In this document: positions 32,061 to 41,388 of the stretch, piece after piece | How the letters are laid out: every line of letters begins with the position of its first letter | How positions within the stretch are numbered: the stretch's first letter is position 1 | DNA from: Kytococcus schroeteri | Lineage (GTDB): Bacteria; Actinomycetota; Actinomycetes; Actinomycetales; Dermatophilaceae | Direction: 5' to 3' | DNA length: 42,832 nt | NCBI RefSeq assembly: GCF_042433515.1 | Contig: NZ_JBHLVH010000017.1 | Span: 1 to 42,832, forward strand | Notes under the pieces: generated by a model | Databases searched by the model: none | What the model saw: the letters and a program-made list of their open reading frames with translations, nothing else | Told to the model about the DNA's origin: nothing | Made by a program: the position numbers and the translations under genes

Positions 32061-32695
32061 TGTGCTCCTTCGGCTGCCGGCTTCTCCTCGCCGCCCTGCA
32101 GGTCGGAGGCCGGGATGTCTGCGGGGTCGAAGCCGTCCTCGGTGATGAGGCTCGGCACCCCGTCGGGCACCGGCTGCTCCACCTCACGGACGGGGTCGCT
32201 GGGGGCCGGGGAGCCCGGCTCGGGGGCCGGTTCCTCGGCAGGCTGGGGCTCCACGGAGACACCCTGGGCGGACTGCTCCACCGAGCCCCACACCTGCTCG
32301 TACCAGGCGGCCTTCCCGCCGGTCCCGGCGTCGTGGCCGGCCTGCGCCACCTCGCCGTCGGTGAGCACGTGGTAGCGCTTCTCGCCCGGCTCGGCGTAGT
32401 CCAGGCGGGTGCGGGCCAGCTGACGCAGGTGCTCGTCGTCGCGCAGCTCGTCGCGCTGGGCCACCAGCTCGCGGGTGCGGTCCTGCTCCTGGGCCGACTC
32501 CTGCAGCGTCTGCCGGATCTCCGCGCGCTGCGTCCACCACCCGGCGAACGGCGGCACCGCGATCCACGCCGCCAGCAGCACCGTCACGAGCAGCGCCACG
32601 CCGCGCCACGGGGTGGCTCCCACCAGGGCCACCTGGGCACCGCGGCGCGCGGAGCCGGGAGCTCGTCGCGGGGTGCGCGGGTGTCCGGGGGCCAT
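32057..32695 (-). CDS. divIC: FtsB/DivIC-type septum formation initiator
   Basis: A bitopic cell-division protein that links FtsL/FtsQ-type partners at the septum. The 212-aa protein has a basic cytoplasmic N-terminus, one transmembrane helix (about 30-50, GVALLVTVLLAAWIAVPPFAGW), a coiled coil (about 55-90, RAEIRQTLQESAQEQDRTRE), and the family segment LRQLARTRLDYAEPGEKRYHVL. A long Pro/Glu-rich extracytoplasmic tail follows, as is common in actinobacteria. The ATG at 32695 has a GGGGG run directly upstream. It lies between eno and the DUF501 gene, the standard order. Confidence 0.92.
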   Translation of the reverse strand: MAPGHPRTPRRAPGSARRGAQVALVGATPWRGVALLVTVLLAAWIAVPPFAGWWTQRAEIRQTLQESAQEQDRTRELVAQRDELRDDEHLRQLARTRLDYAEPGEKRYHVLTDGEVAQAGHDAGTGGKAAWYEQVWGSVEQSAQGVSVEPQPAEEPAPEPGSPAPSDPVREVEQPVPDGVPSLITEDGFDPADIPASDLQGGEEKPAAEGAQ

Positions 32696-32748
32696 CCCCC
32701 CATTCTGCCGCACCACCCGCCCGCCCGGCCCGCTCCCCCGGACGACGA

Positions 32749-32782
32749 CCGGCCGCCCGGACCCGAGGGTCCGAGCGGCCGG
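32749..32782 (-). terminator. eno terminator hairpin
   Basis: Two 16-base arms (CCGGCCGCCCGGACCC type) pair with one mismatch around a 2-base centre, 16 bases past the eno stop. Confidence 0.75.
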
Positions 32783-32798
32783 TGCGGTGACGCGGGTG

Positions 32799-34079
32799 TC
32801 AGCCCTTGAAGCGCGGGAAGGCCGACGCACCGGCGTACACGCCGGCGTCGTCGAGCTCCTCCTCGATGCGGAGCAGCTCGTTGTACTTGGCCACACGCTC
32901 GGAGCGGGCCGGGGCACCGGTCTTGATCTGGCCGCAGTTGGTGGCCACCGCCAGGTGGGCGATGGTGACGTCCTCGGTCTCGCCCGAACGGTGCGACATC
33001 ATCGAGGCGTAGCCGTTGCGGGCCGCCAGGGAGACCGCGTCCAGGGTCTCGGTGAGCGAACCGATCTGGTTGACCTTGACCAGCAGGGCGTTGCCGGCCT
33101 GCTCGTCGATGCCGCGCTGGAGGCGGGTCGGGTTGGTGACGAACAGGTCGTCGCCCACCAGCTGGACCTTGTCGCCCAGGGCGGCGGTGATGGCCTTCCA
33201 GCCCTCCCAGTCCTCCTCGTCCAGCGGGTCCTCGATGGAGACCAGCGGGTAGGCGTCCACGAGCTCGGAGTAGTACTCCACCATCTGCTCGGCGGTGCGC
33301 TGCTCGCCCTCGAAGGTGTACGAGCCCTTCTCGGCGAACTCGCTGGCGGCCACGTCCAGGGCCAGGGCGATGTCCTTGCCCAGGGTGTAGCCGGCCTTCT
33401 CCACGGCTTCGGCGATGAGGTCCAGGGCGGCGCGATTGGACTCCAGGTTCGGCGCGAAGCCACCCTCGTCGCCCAGCCCGGTGGACAGGCCCTTCTCCTT
33501 CAGCACGGCCTTCAGCGCGTGGTAGACCTCGGTGCCCCAGCGCAGCGCCTCGCGGAAGGTCGGCGCACCGATCGGGGCGATCATGAACTCCTGGATGTCC
33601 ACGTTGGAGTCCGCGTGGGAGCCACCGTTGAGGATGTTCATCATCGGCACCGGCAGCACGTGGGCGTTCGGGCCGCCCACGTAGCGGAAGATCGGCAGGT
33701 CGGCGGACATGGCGGCGGCGTTGGCCACGGCCAGGGAGACGCCGAGGATGGCGTTGGCCCCCAGCTCGCCCTTGTTGTCGGTGCCGTCCAGGGCCAGCAT
33801 GTCGGCGTCGATGAGGCGCTGGTCCGAGGCTTCCTCGCCCACCAGGCGGGGGGCGATCTCGTCGATCACGGCCTCCACGGCCTGCTCCACGCCCTTGCCC
33901 AGGTAACGGCCGGAGTCGCCGTCACGACGCTCCACGGCCTCGAACTGCCCGGTGGAGGCGCCCGACGGGACGGCCGCACGGGAGACGGTGCCGTCCTCCA
34001 GCATCACCTCGACCTCGACGGTCGGGTTGCCGCGGGAGTCGAGGATCTCGCGGGCGTGGATTCCTTCGATGAGTGCCAA
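32799..34079 (-). CDS. eno: Enolase (phosphopyruvate hydratase)
   Basis: Converts 2-phosphoglycerate to phosphoenolpyruvate in glycolysis; also a usual RNA-degradosome partner in some bacteria. The 426-aa protein is full length, with AREILDSRGNPTVEVEV, the catalytic loop PSGAST, GDEGGFAPN, the metal ligand in SIEDPLDEEDW, and SHRSGETEDV. The start is a TTG at 34079: GAGGAG lies 7 bases upstream, and no ATG or GTG would keep the family N-terminus (A)LIEGIHARE. It is preceded by mazG after 69 bases and followed by a hairpin before divIC. Confidence 0.97.
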   Translation of the reverse strand: MALIEGIHAREILDSRGNPTVEVEVMLEDGTVSRAAVPSGASTGQFEAVERRDGDSGRYLGKGVEQAVEAVIDEIAPRLVGEEASDQRLIDADMLALDGTDNKGELGANAILGVSLAVANAAAMSADLPIFRYVGGPNAHVLPVPMMNILNGGSHADSNVDIQEFMIAPIGAPTFREALRWGTEVYHALKAVLKEKGLSTGLGDEGGFAPNLESNRAALDLIAEAVEKAGYTLGKDIALALDVAASEFAEKGSYTFEGEQRTAEQMVEYYSELVDAYPLVSIEDPLDEEDWEGWKAITAALGDKVQLVGDDLFVTNPTRLQRGIDEQAGNALLVKVNQIGSLTETLDAVSLAARNGYASMMSHRSGETEDVTIAHLAVATNCGQIKTGAPARSERVAKYNELLRIEEELDDAGVYAGASAFPRFKG

Positions 34080-34148
34080 GGTGTGCTCCTCGTGGGTGCT
34101 CAGGACGGGGTGCGCCGCGCGCGGGGTGCGTGCGGTCCGGGGGTGAGC

Positions 34149-34580
34149 CTACTGGTGCCGCGCGGCCTTCTCGCGGGCCTTCGCCGCCTGGTAGATCGGC
34201 ACCACCTCCTCGGCGGTGGCCACGTTGGGCACCTCCGGGTCGAACACGTGGGGGTGGCGGCGCACCACCTTGGCCTCCAGCGTGGCCACCACGTCGTCGA
34301 TGGTGAACTGCCCTGCCGCGCTGGCCAGCTGGGAGTGGACCACCACCTGCCACAGCAGGTCGCCCAGCTCCTCGCAGAGGTGCTGGGGGTCGCCCTCGTC
34401 GATGGCCTCGCGGACCTCGGCGGCCTCCTCGGTGGCATAGGGGGCGAGGGACGCGTGGGTCTGGGCACGGGACCACGCGCACCCGTCCGGTGCGTGCAGC
34501 CGCGCCATGAGCTCCACCACCCGCGCCAGCGAGGCGCCGGGTGCCGCCGTCGCACCGTCGCCGCGCTGTTCGCCGCTCAT
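34149..34580 (-). CDS. mazG: MazG family nucleoside triphosphate pyrophosphohydrolase
   Basis: Hydrolyses (d)NTPs, often damaged ones, to the monophosphate and pyrophosphate. The 143-aa protein has a single MazG domain: CAWSRAQTHASLAPYATEEA, then the metal-binding EExxE-type helix EAAEVREAIDEGD, and ELGDLLWQVVVHSQLA with the second acidic set. RRHPHVF closes the domain. This is shorter than the two-domain E. coli enzyme and than Mycobacterium MazG (about 325 aa), which has an extra N-terminal half. The ATG overlaps the mfd stop (ATGA), so the two are coupled. Confidence 0.92.
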   Translation of the reverse strand: MSGEQRGDGATAAPGASLARVVELMARLHAPDGCAWSRAQTHASLAPYATEEAAEVREAIDEGDPQHLCEELGDLLWQVVVHSQLASAAGQFTIDDVVATLEAKVVRRHPHVFDPEVPNVATAEEVVPIYQAAKAREKAARHQ

Positions 34581-37500
34581 GCCTGCCCCTGCGCGATGTC
34601 GTCGAGCAGCACCGCCCGCAGCAGCTGCCCGGCCCACTCCAGCACCTCGGCGTCACGCAGCGGCTGGCCGCCCACCTTGGCGGTCTTCGGCGTGGGCACC
34701 AGGAGCACGCCCAGAGCGGGCTTCACCACGGTGCCGGGATACATGCGCAGCAGGCGCAGCTCCTGGCTCTCGCGCAGCTCCACCGGCGCGAAGCGCACCT
34801 TGGACCCCATCGCGGAGATCTCGGCCACCCCGGCACGCCGCGCCAGGGTGCGCAGGCGCGCCACCGCGAAGAGGGCCTCCACCGGCTGCGGCGGGGTGCC
34901 GTAGCGGTCGGTGACCTCGGCCACGATGTCGTCGAGCTCCGCGTCGTCGCGCACTGCGGCCAGCTTCTTGTAGACCTCCAGGCGCAGGCGCTCCCCCGGC
35001 ACGTAGTCGTGCGGCAGGTGGGCGTCCACCGGCAGCTCCACCTTGATCTCCGTGGGCTCGCCGTCGCCCTCGTCGCCCTCCTTGGCGCGGGCCACGGCCT
35101 CGCCCACCATCCGGACGTACAGGTCGAAGCCCACCCCGGCGATGTGCCCGGACTGCTCGCCGCCCAGCAGGTTGCCGGCGCCGCGGATCTCGAGGTCCTT
35201 CATCGCCACCTGCATACCGGCCCCCAGGTCGGTGTGGCTGGCGATGGTGCGCAGGCGGTCGTGCGCGGTCTCGGTGAGCGGCTTCTCCGGCGGGTAGAGG
35301 AAGTAGGCGTACGCGCGCTCCCGGCCACGCCCCACGCGGCCGCGCAACTGGTGCAGCTGCGAGAGGCCGAAGGTGTCCGCCCGGTCGAGGATGAGCGTGT
35401 TCGCGTTGGCGATGTCCAGGCCGGTCTCCACGATGGTGGTGGAGACGAGCACGTCGAACTTGCGCTCCCAGAAGTCGGTGACCACCTGCTCCAGCCGGTG
35501 CTCCCCCATCTGGCCGTGGGCCACCTCCACCCGCGCCTCGGGCACGAGCTCGCGCAGCCGGGCGGCCACCTTGTCGATGGTGGCCACCTTGTTGTGCACG
35601 AAGAAGACCTGCCCCTCGCGCAGCAGCTCGCGGTGGATGGCCGCGGCGATCTGCTTCTCCTCGTAGGCGCCCACGTAGGTGAGCACGGGGTGGCGCTCCT
35701 CCGGCGGAGTGGCCAGCGTGGACATCTCGCGGATGCCGGTGACCGCCATCTCCAGGGTGCGCGGGATGGGCGTGGCCGACATGGCCAGCACGTCCACCGC
35801 GGTGCGCAGCGTCTTGAGCTGCTCCTTGTGCTCCACGCCGAAGCGCTGCTCCTCGTCGATGATGACCAGGCCCAGGTCCTTGAAGCGCACCGAGGGGCTG
35901 AGCAGTCGGTGGGTCCCGATGACGAGGTCAACCGACCCGTCCTTGAGCCCCTCGAGGGTCTGCTCCACCTCGGAGTCCGGGGTGAAGCGCGAGAGGGCCC
36001 GCACGGTGACGGGGAACTGCTGGTAGCGCTCGCTGAAGGTCTGCAGGTGCTGCTGCACCAGCAGGGTGGTGGGCACGAGCACGGCCACCTGCTTGGAGTC
36101 CTGGATGGCCTTGAACGCGGCGCGCACCGCGATCTCGGTCTTGCCGTAGCCCACGTCGCCGCACAGCAGGCGGTCCATGGGCACCGACTTCTCCATGTCG
36201 GCCTTCACCTCGTCGATGGTGGAGAGCTGGTCGGGCGTCTCCACGTAGGCGAAGGCGTCCTCGAGCTCCCGCTGCCAGGGCGAGTCCGGGGCGAAGGCGT
36301 GCCCCTGAGTGGCCATGCGCGCCGAGTAGAGCTGGATGAGCTCGTTGGCGATCTCCTTGACGTGCTTGCGCGCCCGGGACTTGGTCTTGGACCAGTCCGA
36401 GCCGCCGAGCTTGTTGAGCGTGGGTGCCTCGCCGCCGACGTAGCGGGTGATCTGGTCGAGCTGGTCGGTGGGCACGAAGAGCCGGTCGGCCGGCTGACCA
36501 CGCTTGGAGGAGGCGTACTCCACCACGAGGTACTCCCGGGTGGCCCCACCCACCTGGCGCTGCACCATCTCCACGAAGCGTCCCACGCCGTGCTGCTCGT
36601 GCACGATGAAGTCACCCGGGTTGAGCTGCAGCGGGTCCACCATCTTCCGGCGGCGCGAGGGCATACGGCGCATGTCCTTGGTGGAGCCCTTGACGGCCTG
36701 CCCGGTGAGGTCCTGCTCGGAGACCACGACGAGCCCCTGGCCCACCGAGGGCAGGCTGACGCCCGGCCCCCACGAGGCGGTGCAGATCTCGGCCACGCCC
36801 GCGGGTCCCTCGGGCCCGGGGGCCACCACGAGGCGGGCACCCACCTCGGCCTCGCCGAGCACCTCGGCGAGGCGCTTGGCCAGGCCCGGCCCGTCGGTGA
36901 GCAGCACCACGCGCCGCCCCGCGGCCAGCGCCGCGCGCACGTCCGTCACGGCGCGGTCCGGCTCACCGCGGTAGCTCGGCACCTCCTCGGCGTCCAGGCG
37001 CAGGTGGGTGGCGTCGTCGTCGAGCGTGTCCAGGTCCGGGGCGAACGGCGAGAGCGCCCACCACCCGGTGGTCTCCAGCGCATGCTCGCGGATCTGGGCG
37101 AGCTCCCGGTAGGCGCCCTCCCCCAGTGCTGCGGCCAGGTCCACCGGCACCTGCCCGCCGGCCGCCGCCGAGGACCACCCGGCGGTGAGGAACTCCTGCG
37201 AGGTGGTCACGAGGTCGGCCGCGCGGCGGCGGATGCGCTCGGGGTCGCTCACGAGCAGCCGCGACCCGGCGGGCAGCACGTCGAGCAGGGTCTCCATGCC
37301 GTCCACGAGCACCGGGGTGAGCGACTCCATGCCCTCGGTGGCCACGCCGGCGGCCACCGCCTCGAGCATGTCGGCCACGCCCGGCAGCTCCGGGACCAGG
37401 CGTGCGGCGCGCTCGCGCACCTCGGGGGTGAGCAGCAGCTCGCGGCACGGCGGGGCCCACAGCCCGCCGGGCGCGACCTCCAGCGAGCGCTGGTCGGCCA

Positions 37501-38218
37501 CCCGGAACCAGCGCACCTCCTCCACCTCGTCGCCCCAGAACTCCAGGCGCAGCGGGTGGTCCTCGGTGGGCGGGAAGACGTCGAGGATGCCGCCGCGCAC
37601 GGCGAACTCACCGCGCTTCTCCACCAGGTCGGTGCGGGTGTAGGCGGCCGCCACGAGGGCCTGGGCCACCTCCTCGAGGCCGCGCTCCTGACCGGCCTGC
37701 ACCGAGACCGGCTCCAGGTCGCCCAGGCCGGTGGGGATCGGCTGCAGCAGCGAGCGCACCGCCGCGATGACCACGCGGACCGGGCCGTCGTGGTCGTCGC
37801 GGCCCGGGTGGGCCAGCCTCCGCAGCACCGCCAGGCGCTGGCCGACGGTGTCGCTGCGCGGGCTGAGCCGCTCGTGCGGCAGGGTCTCCCAGCTCGGGAA
37901 GACCACCACCGACGAGGGCGGCAGCACCGAGCGCAGACTGGCCGCGAGGTCCTCGGACTCGCGGCCGGTGGCGGTCACGAGCAGCACCACGCCCCCGTCG
38001 GCCTCCATCTCACGGGCCAGCGCCGCGGCCACCCACGGCCGCACCCCGGGCACGGCCGTGAGGTCCACCTCGGCGTCCCCGCGGCGGTGGATCTCCAGCA
38101 TCCGCGCCAAGCAGGGCGAGGCGGCCACCTGTGCCAGCAACCCGCCCAGGGGCGGTGCGGCGTCCTGGTCGGCGGGGGTGGTGGCGGGGGCGGGCTGAGG
38201 CGTCACGGCATCGGGCAC
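34577..38218 (-). CDS. mfd: Transcription-repair coupling factor Mfd
   Basis: Displaces RNA polymerase stalled at DNA lesions and recruits UvrA. The 1213-aa protein is full length. In order: the UvrB-like region (about 20-400), the CarD-like RNA-polymerase-interacting domain (NPGDFIVHEQHGVGRF, about residue 520), the helicase core with Walker A LLCGDVGYGKTE, motif II VIIDEEQRFGV, SATPIPRTL, and motif VI QLRGRVGRG, then the TRCF C-terminal domain. The GTG at 38218 is chosen as start; it has no ribosome site, but TACCCT lies exactly 6 bases before it, suggesting a leaderless transcript. First gene of mfd-mazG, divergent from the TPM gene. Confidence 0.96.
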   Translation of the reverse strand: MPDAVTPQPAPATTPADQDAAPPLGGLLAQVAASPCLARMLEIHRRGDAEVDLTAVPGVRPWVAAALAREMEADGGVVLLVTATGRESEDLAASLRSVLPPSSVVVFPSWETLPHERLSPRSDTVGQRLAVLRRLAHPGRDDHDGPVRVVIAAVRSLLQPIPTGLGDLEPVSVQAGQERGLEEVAQALVAAAYTRTDLVEKRGEFAVRGGILDVFPPTEDHPLRLEFWGDEVEEVRWFRVADQRSLEVAPGGLWAPPCRELLLTPEVRERAARLVPELPGVADMLEAVAAGVATEGMESLTPVLVDGMETLLDVLPAGSRLLVSDPERIRRRAADLVTTSQEFLTAGWSSAAAGGQVPVDLAAALGEGAYRELAQIREHALETTGWWALSPFAPDLDTLDDDATHLRLDAEEVPSYRGEPDRAVTDVRAALAAGRRVVLLTDGPGLAKRLAEVLGEAEVGARLVVAPGPEGPAGVAEICTASWGPGVSLPSVGQGLVVVSEQDLTGQAVKGSTKDMRRMPSRRRKMVDPLQLNPGDFIVHEQHGVGRFVEMVQRQVGGATREYLVVEYASSKRGQPADRLFVPTDQLDQITRYVGGEAPTLNKLGGSDWSKTKSRARKHVKEIANELIQLYSARMATQGHAFAPDSPWQRELEDAFAYVETPDQLSTIDEVKADMEKSVPMDRLLCGDVGYGKTEIAVRAAFKAIQDSKQVAVLVPTTLLVQQHLQTFSERYQQFPVTVRALSRFTPDSEVEQTLEGLKDGSVDLVIGTHRLLSPSVRFKDLGLVIIDEEQRFGVEHKEQLKTLRTAVDVLAMSATPIPRTLEMAVTGIREMSTLATPPEERHPVLTYVGAYEEKQIAAAIHRELLREGQVFFVHNKVATIDKVAARLRELVPEARVEVAHGQMGEHRLEQVVTDFWERKFDVLVSTTIVETGLDIANANTLILDRADTFGLSQLHQLRGRVGRGRERAYAYFLYPPEKPLTETAHDRLRTIASHTDLGAGMQVAMKDLEIRGAGNLLGGEQSGHIAGVGFDLYVRMVGEAVARAKEGDEGDGEPTEIKVELPVDAHLPHDYVPGERLRLEVYKKLAAVRDDAELDDIVAEVTDRYGTPPQPVEALFAVARLRTLARRAGVAEISAMGSKVRFAPVELRESQELRLLRMYPGTVVKPALGVLLVPTPKTAKVGGQPLRDAEVLEWAGQLLRAVLLDDIAQGQA

Positions 38219-38224
38219 ACGCCA

Positions 38225-38230
38225 AGGGTA
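38225..38230 (-). promoter_or_regulatory. Possible -10 element of a leaderless mfd transcript
   Basis: TACCCT on the minus strand, six bases ahead of the GTG start of mfd, identical in sequence and spacing to the element before the ABC-exporter ATPase at 19985. No clear -35 is seen. Confidence 0.4.
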
Positions 38231-38330
38231 GGTGCCACCACCGACACCCCGTCGGCCCCGGGTCCGGACCCCTGTGGACCGGCGGCGTGCGATGTTGCGT
38301 CCACGCCGTGGCTCGGTGAGGATCGACCCC

Positions 38331-40481
38331 GTGGCCCACCGACAGCGCTCCTCGTCCGTCCGCACGCCCCACGCCCGCCGAGGCGGTGGGCGTCTCGCCG
38401 GGGGGATCCTGGCCGTCAGCCTGGCCGGCTCGGCCGTTGTGCCGGCCCTCGCGCCCGCCTCGGCCGTGGCCACCCCGCACGGCGCCCGGCCCGCGACGAC
38501 GGTGGTGACGGGAACGCGCGCCCTCCCGGCCACCCAGCCGATGGACCTGCCCGACCAGCTCGTCGACGACGCAGGCGTGCTGAAGGACGAGAAGGGACTC
38601 CAGCGGGAGCTCCAGCAGTTGCGCTCCGAGCACGGCCTCCAGCTCTTCGTGGTCTACGTGGAGGAGTTCACCGACTCCTCCGGCCAGGCCGTCGACGGGG
38701 AGACCTGGGCCAAGCAGACCTTCGACGCCTCCGGGCTCGGCTCCAAGGACGCGATCCTGGCAGTGGCCACCGACCAGCGCCGCTACGGCATGTACGGCGG
38801 GACGGGCACCGTGAGCCAGGCCGAGGGTTCGACCATCGAGACCGAGTACGTGGAGCCCGCCCTGGGCAAGGACGACTGGGACGGCGCCGTCGAGGGTGCC
38901 GTGCGCGGCTTCGAGGACGCGGCCACCGGCGACCTCGCCGGCGGCGGCGGGGACTCGGGCGCCGGCGGTGGCACCGGCTTCCCGGTCTGGCTCCTGGCGG
39001 CCCCTTTCCTGGTGGGTGGTGTCGTCATGCTCACGCGGATGGGGCGGCGCGGCCGCCGCGCACCGCAGCCCTCCACGGCGCCCGCCGACGCCCAGGGCAC
39101 CGGCGAGACCACCGAGCAGGTCGCGCACCGCGTGTCCGAGCGCCTCGTGCAGGTGGACGACGCCGTGCGCTCGGCCGACGAGGAGGTGCGGTACTCCCGC
39201 GCCCAGTTCGGCGCGCAGGCCACGCAGGAGTTCGAGGACGCGGTGCAGGCCGCGCGGAGTCGAGCCTCCGAGGCCTTCGCGCTCAAGCAGCAGGTGGACG
39301 AGGCCCTGCGCTCCGGTGCCACCGAGGAGTCCCAGCGCGGCACCCTGGAGCGCATCGACGACCTGGCCGGTGAGGCACTGGCCACCCTGCACGCCCAGGG
39401 TGAGAAGTTCGAGCAGCTGCGCGACCTGGAGGCCCGGGCCCCGGAGGTGCTGCAGGGCATCCCCGCCCGGGCCGACGAGCTCGAGGGCCGGCTGCCCGGC
39501 GCCCGCGAGCAGCTGCGCGCCCTGCAGGTGAGCTACGACCCGCGCACCCTGGGCACCGTCGCGGGCAACATCGAGCAGGCCGAGCGCCTCATCGCCTCGG
39601 CGCGCCAGGCGGCCACCAACGGGCAGAAGGCCCTCACCGGCAGCGACCGTCGCACCGCGGTGACGGCCGCCCGCACCGGTGAGGACGCCCTCGGCCAGGC
39701 CGCCGACCTGCTCGACCAGGTGGACGGCGCCCGGCAGACCCTGGAGAACTCGCAGCACGAGCTCGCCCGCGCCATCGGGTCGATCTCGCAGGACATCGCC
39801 GATGCCGAGCGGCTGCGCCCGGGTGACGCCGCCTTGGCCCCGCTGGTGGACCGCGCCCGTCGCGCGATCGCCCAGGCCGAGGGGAGCCACTCCGGGGGCG
39901 ACCCGCTGGCGGCCCTGGCCGAGCTCACCGCCGCGGAGGAGGCCATCGACGCCGCCCTCGAACCGGCCCGGACCGCCGACGACCACCGCCAGCGGGTCGC
40001 CGGGACGGTGGGCCAGCGCCTGACCCGACTCCGCGCCGCCCATGCGAGCGTCGACGAGTTCATCCGCACCCGTCGCGGGGCCGTGGGTGGTCGGGCCCGC
40101 ACCGAGATCTCCGAGGCCGGGCGCCTGCTCGACGCCGCCGAGGCCCAGCTGGGCTCCGACCCGCAGGGTGCGGGCGGCCTGCTCGACCAGGCCGAGCGCC
40201 TCATCGAGTCCGCGCGGACCGCCGCCGAGGACGACCTGCAGCAGGGGCCCTTCGGGGGTGGCCCCGGTGGCCCCTTCGGTGGGGGCTACGGCGGTCGCCG
40301 CGGCGGCTACGGGGGCATCGACGTGGGCTCCCTGGTGCTGGGCGGCATCCTCTCCGGCGGGTTCGGCGGCGGAGGGTACGGAGGGGGCTTCGGCGGCGGC
40401 CACTCCTCAGGCGGCGGGGGCGGCTTCGGCGGCATCGGGGACAGCTCCGGCGGTGGCTTCGGCGGCGGCGGCCGCTTCTGA
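38331..40481 (+). CDS. TPM-domain membrane protein with coiled coil and glycine-rich tail
   Basis: A 716-aa cell-envelope protein. It has a signal sequence (about 20-46, LAGGILAVSLAGSAVVPALA), an extracytoplasmic TPM domain (TLP18.3/Psb32/MOLO-1, about 72-215; DLPDQLVDDAGVLKDEKGLQ at its start), one transmembrane helix (about 223-241, TGFPVWLLAAPFLVGGVVML), a long helical cytoplasmic region (about 265-620) rich in Ala/Glu/Gln, and a Gly-rich tail from about 640 with GGGFGG-type repeats. TPM proteins with glycine tails (YgcG-like) are linked to envelope stress or assembly; the function is not proven. The GTG at 38331 has GAGGA 8 bases upstream; ATG 38292 is an alternative. It is directly followed by pspA. 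Confidence 0.85.
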   Translation: MAHRQRSSSVRTPHARRGGGRLAGGILAVSLAGSAVVPALAPASAVATPHGARPATTVVTGTRALPATQPMDLPDQLVDDAGVLKDEKGLQRELQQLRSEHGLQLFVVYVEEFTDSSGQAVDGETWAKQTFDASGLGSKDAILAVATDQRRYGMYGGTGTVSQAEGSTIETEYVEPALGKDDWDGAVEGAVRGFEDAATGDLAGGGGDSGAGGGTGFPVWLLAAPFLVGGVVMLTRMGRRGRRAPQPSTAPADAQGTGETTEQVAHRVSERLVQVDDAVRSADEEVRYSRAQFGAQATQEFEDAVQAARSRASEAFALKQQVDEALRSGATEESQRGTLERIDDLAGEALATLHAQGEKFEQLRDLEARAPEVLQGIPARADELEGRLPGAREQLRALQVSYDPRTLGTVAGNIEQAERLIASARQAATNGQKALTGSDRRTAVTAARTGEDALGQAADLLDQVDGARQTLENSQHELARAIGSISQDIADAERLRPGDAALAPLVDRARRAIAQAEGSHSGGDPLAALAELTAAEEAIDAALEPARTADDHRQRVAGTVGQRLTRLRAAHASVDEFIRTRRGAVGGRARTEISEAGRLLDAAEAQLGSDPQGAGGLLDQAERLIESARTAAEDDLQQGPFGGGPGGPFGGGYGGRRGGYGGIDVGSLVLGGILSGGFGGGGYGGGFGGGHSSGGGGGFGGIGDSSGGGFGGGGRF

Positions 40482-40591
40482 GTCCCCTCCCCACCGACCC
40501 CTGCGGCTGTGCTGGCGCCCGCAGGCCCTGTAGGACAGACTGACGACCGAGCGAACGGACGCCGCGCCCCGCGGCAGGAGAGGAACACCTC

Positions 40592-41311
40592 ATGGTTCAG
40601 AAGCAGACGATCATCGGCCGCATCAGCACGCTGGCGCGCGCGAACATCAACGCGATCCTCGACCGCGCCGAGGACCCCGAGAAGATGCTCGACCAGATGG
40701 TGCGGGACTACACCAACGCCATCGCCGACGCGGAGGAGGCCGTGGCGCAGACCATCGCCGGCCTGCGCATGGCCGAGCAGGACCTCGAGCAGGACCAGAA
40801 GGTGGCTGCCGACTGGGGCCGCAAGGCCGCCGCCGCCTCCACCGAGGCCGACCGCCTGCGCGCCGCCGGCCAGACCGCCGAGGCGGACAAGTTCGACAAC
40901 CTGGCCAAGGCCGCCATCGAGAAGCAGATCGGCTTCGAGGGCGACGTGAGCACCGCCGAGCCGATGATCACCCAGCAGCGCCAGACGGTCGAGACCCTCA
41001 AGCAGGGCCTGGTCGAGATGCGCTCCAAGCTGGACGAGCTGAAGTCCCGCCGCGACGCCCTCGTGGCCCGCGCCCGGACCGCCGAGGCGCAGCAGCAGGT
41101 GTCCGACGCGATGGGCTCGATCTCCATCCTCGACCCGTCCTCCGAGCTGGGGCGCTTCGACGAGAAGGTGCGCCGCCAGGAGGCGCTGGTGCAGGGCCGT
41201 CAGGAGGCCCAGTCCGCGACGCTGGAGGGCCAGTTCGAGCAGCTCGAGGACTCCACCAAGTCCGCCGAGGTGGAGGCCCGCCTCGCCGCGCTGAAGAACC
41301 AGCAGGGCTGA
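40592..41311 (+). CDS. pspA: PspA/IM30 (Vipp1-like) family protein
   Basis: A 239-aa coiled-coil protein of the ESCRT-III-related PspA/IM30 family, which coats and repairs stressed inner membranes. It starts with an amphipathic helix region (IIGRISTLARANINAILDRA), then EDPEKMLDQMVRDY, the family hallmark, and continues as an almost unbroken heptad-rich helix to the C-terminus. The ATG has GGAGAGG about 9 bases upstream. It lies 110 bases after the TPM gene on the same strand, so a shared envelope-stress role is likely. No pspF, pspB or pspC genes are nearby. Confidence 0.93.
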   Translation: MVQKQTIIGRISTLARANINAILDRAEDPEKMLDQMVRDYTNAIADAEEAVAQTIAGLRMAEQDLEQDQKVAADWGRKAAAASTEADRLRAAGQTAEADKFDNLAKAAIEKQIGFEGDVSTAEPMITQQRQTVETLKQGLVEMRSKLDELKSRRDALVARARTAEAQQQVSDAMGSISILDPSSELGRFDEKVRRQEALVQGRQEAQSATLEGQFEQLEDSTKSAEVEARLAALKNQQG

Positions 41312-41326
41312 CCCCCTCGACGACGA

Positions 41327-41361
41327 AGGAGGCCCCCACCGCACCGCGGTGGGGGCCTCCT
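41327..41361. terminator. Bidirectional terminator after pspA
   Basis: Perfect 16-base arms (AGGAGGCCCCCACCGC and its partner) around an ACC loop, between the pspA stop (41311) and the convergent lipoprotein gene stop (41389). Confidence 0.82.
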
Positions 41362-41388
41362 CATGGCTGGGCGCCCGGGTGCAGCAGG

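Noticed and set aside
34541..39373. A 1610-codon open frame on the plus strand
   Set aside because: It is the antisense shadow of mfd and part of the TPM gene; the translation is His/Gly/Leu-rich and lacks any domain, a normal artefact at this G+C content.
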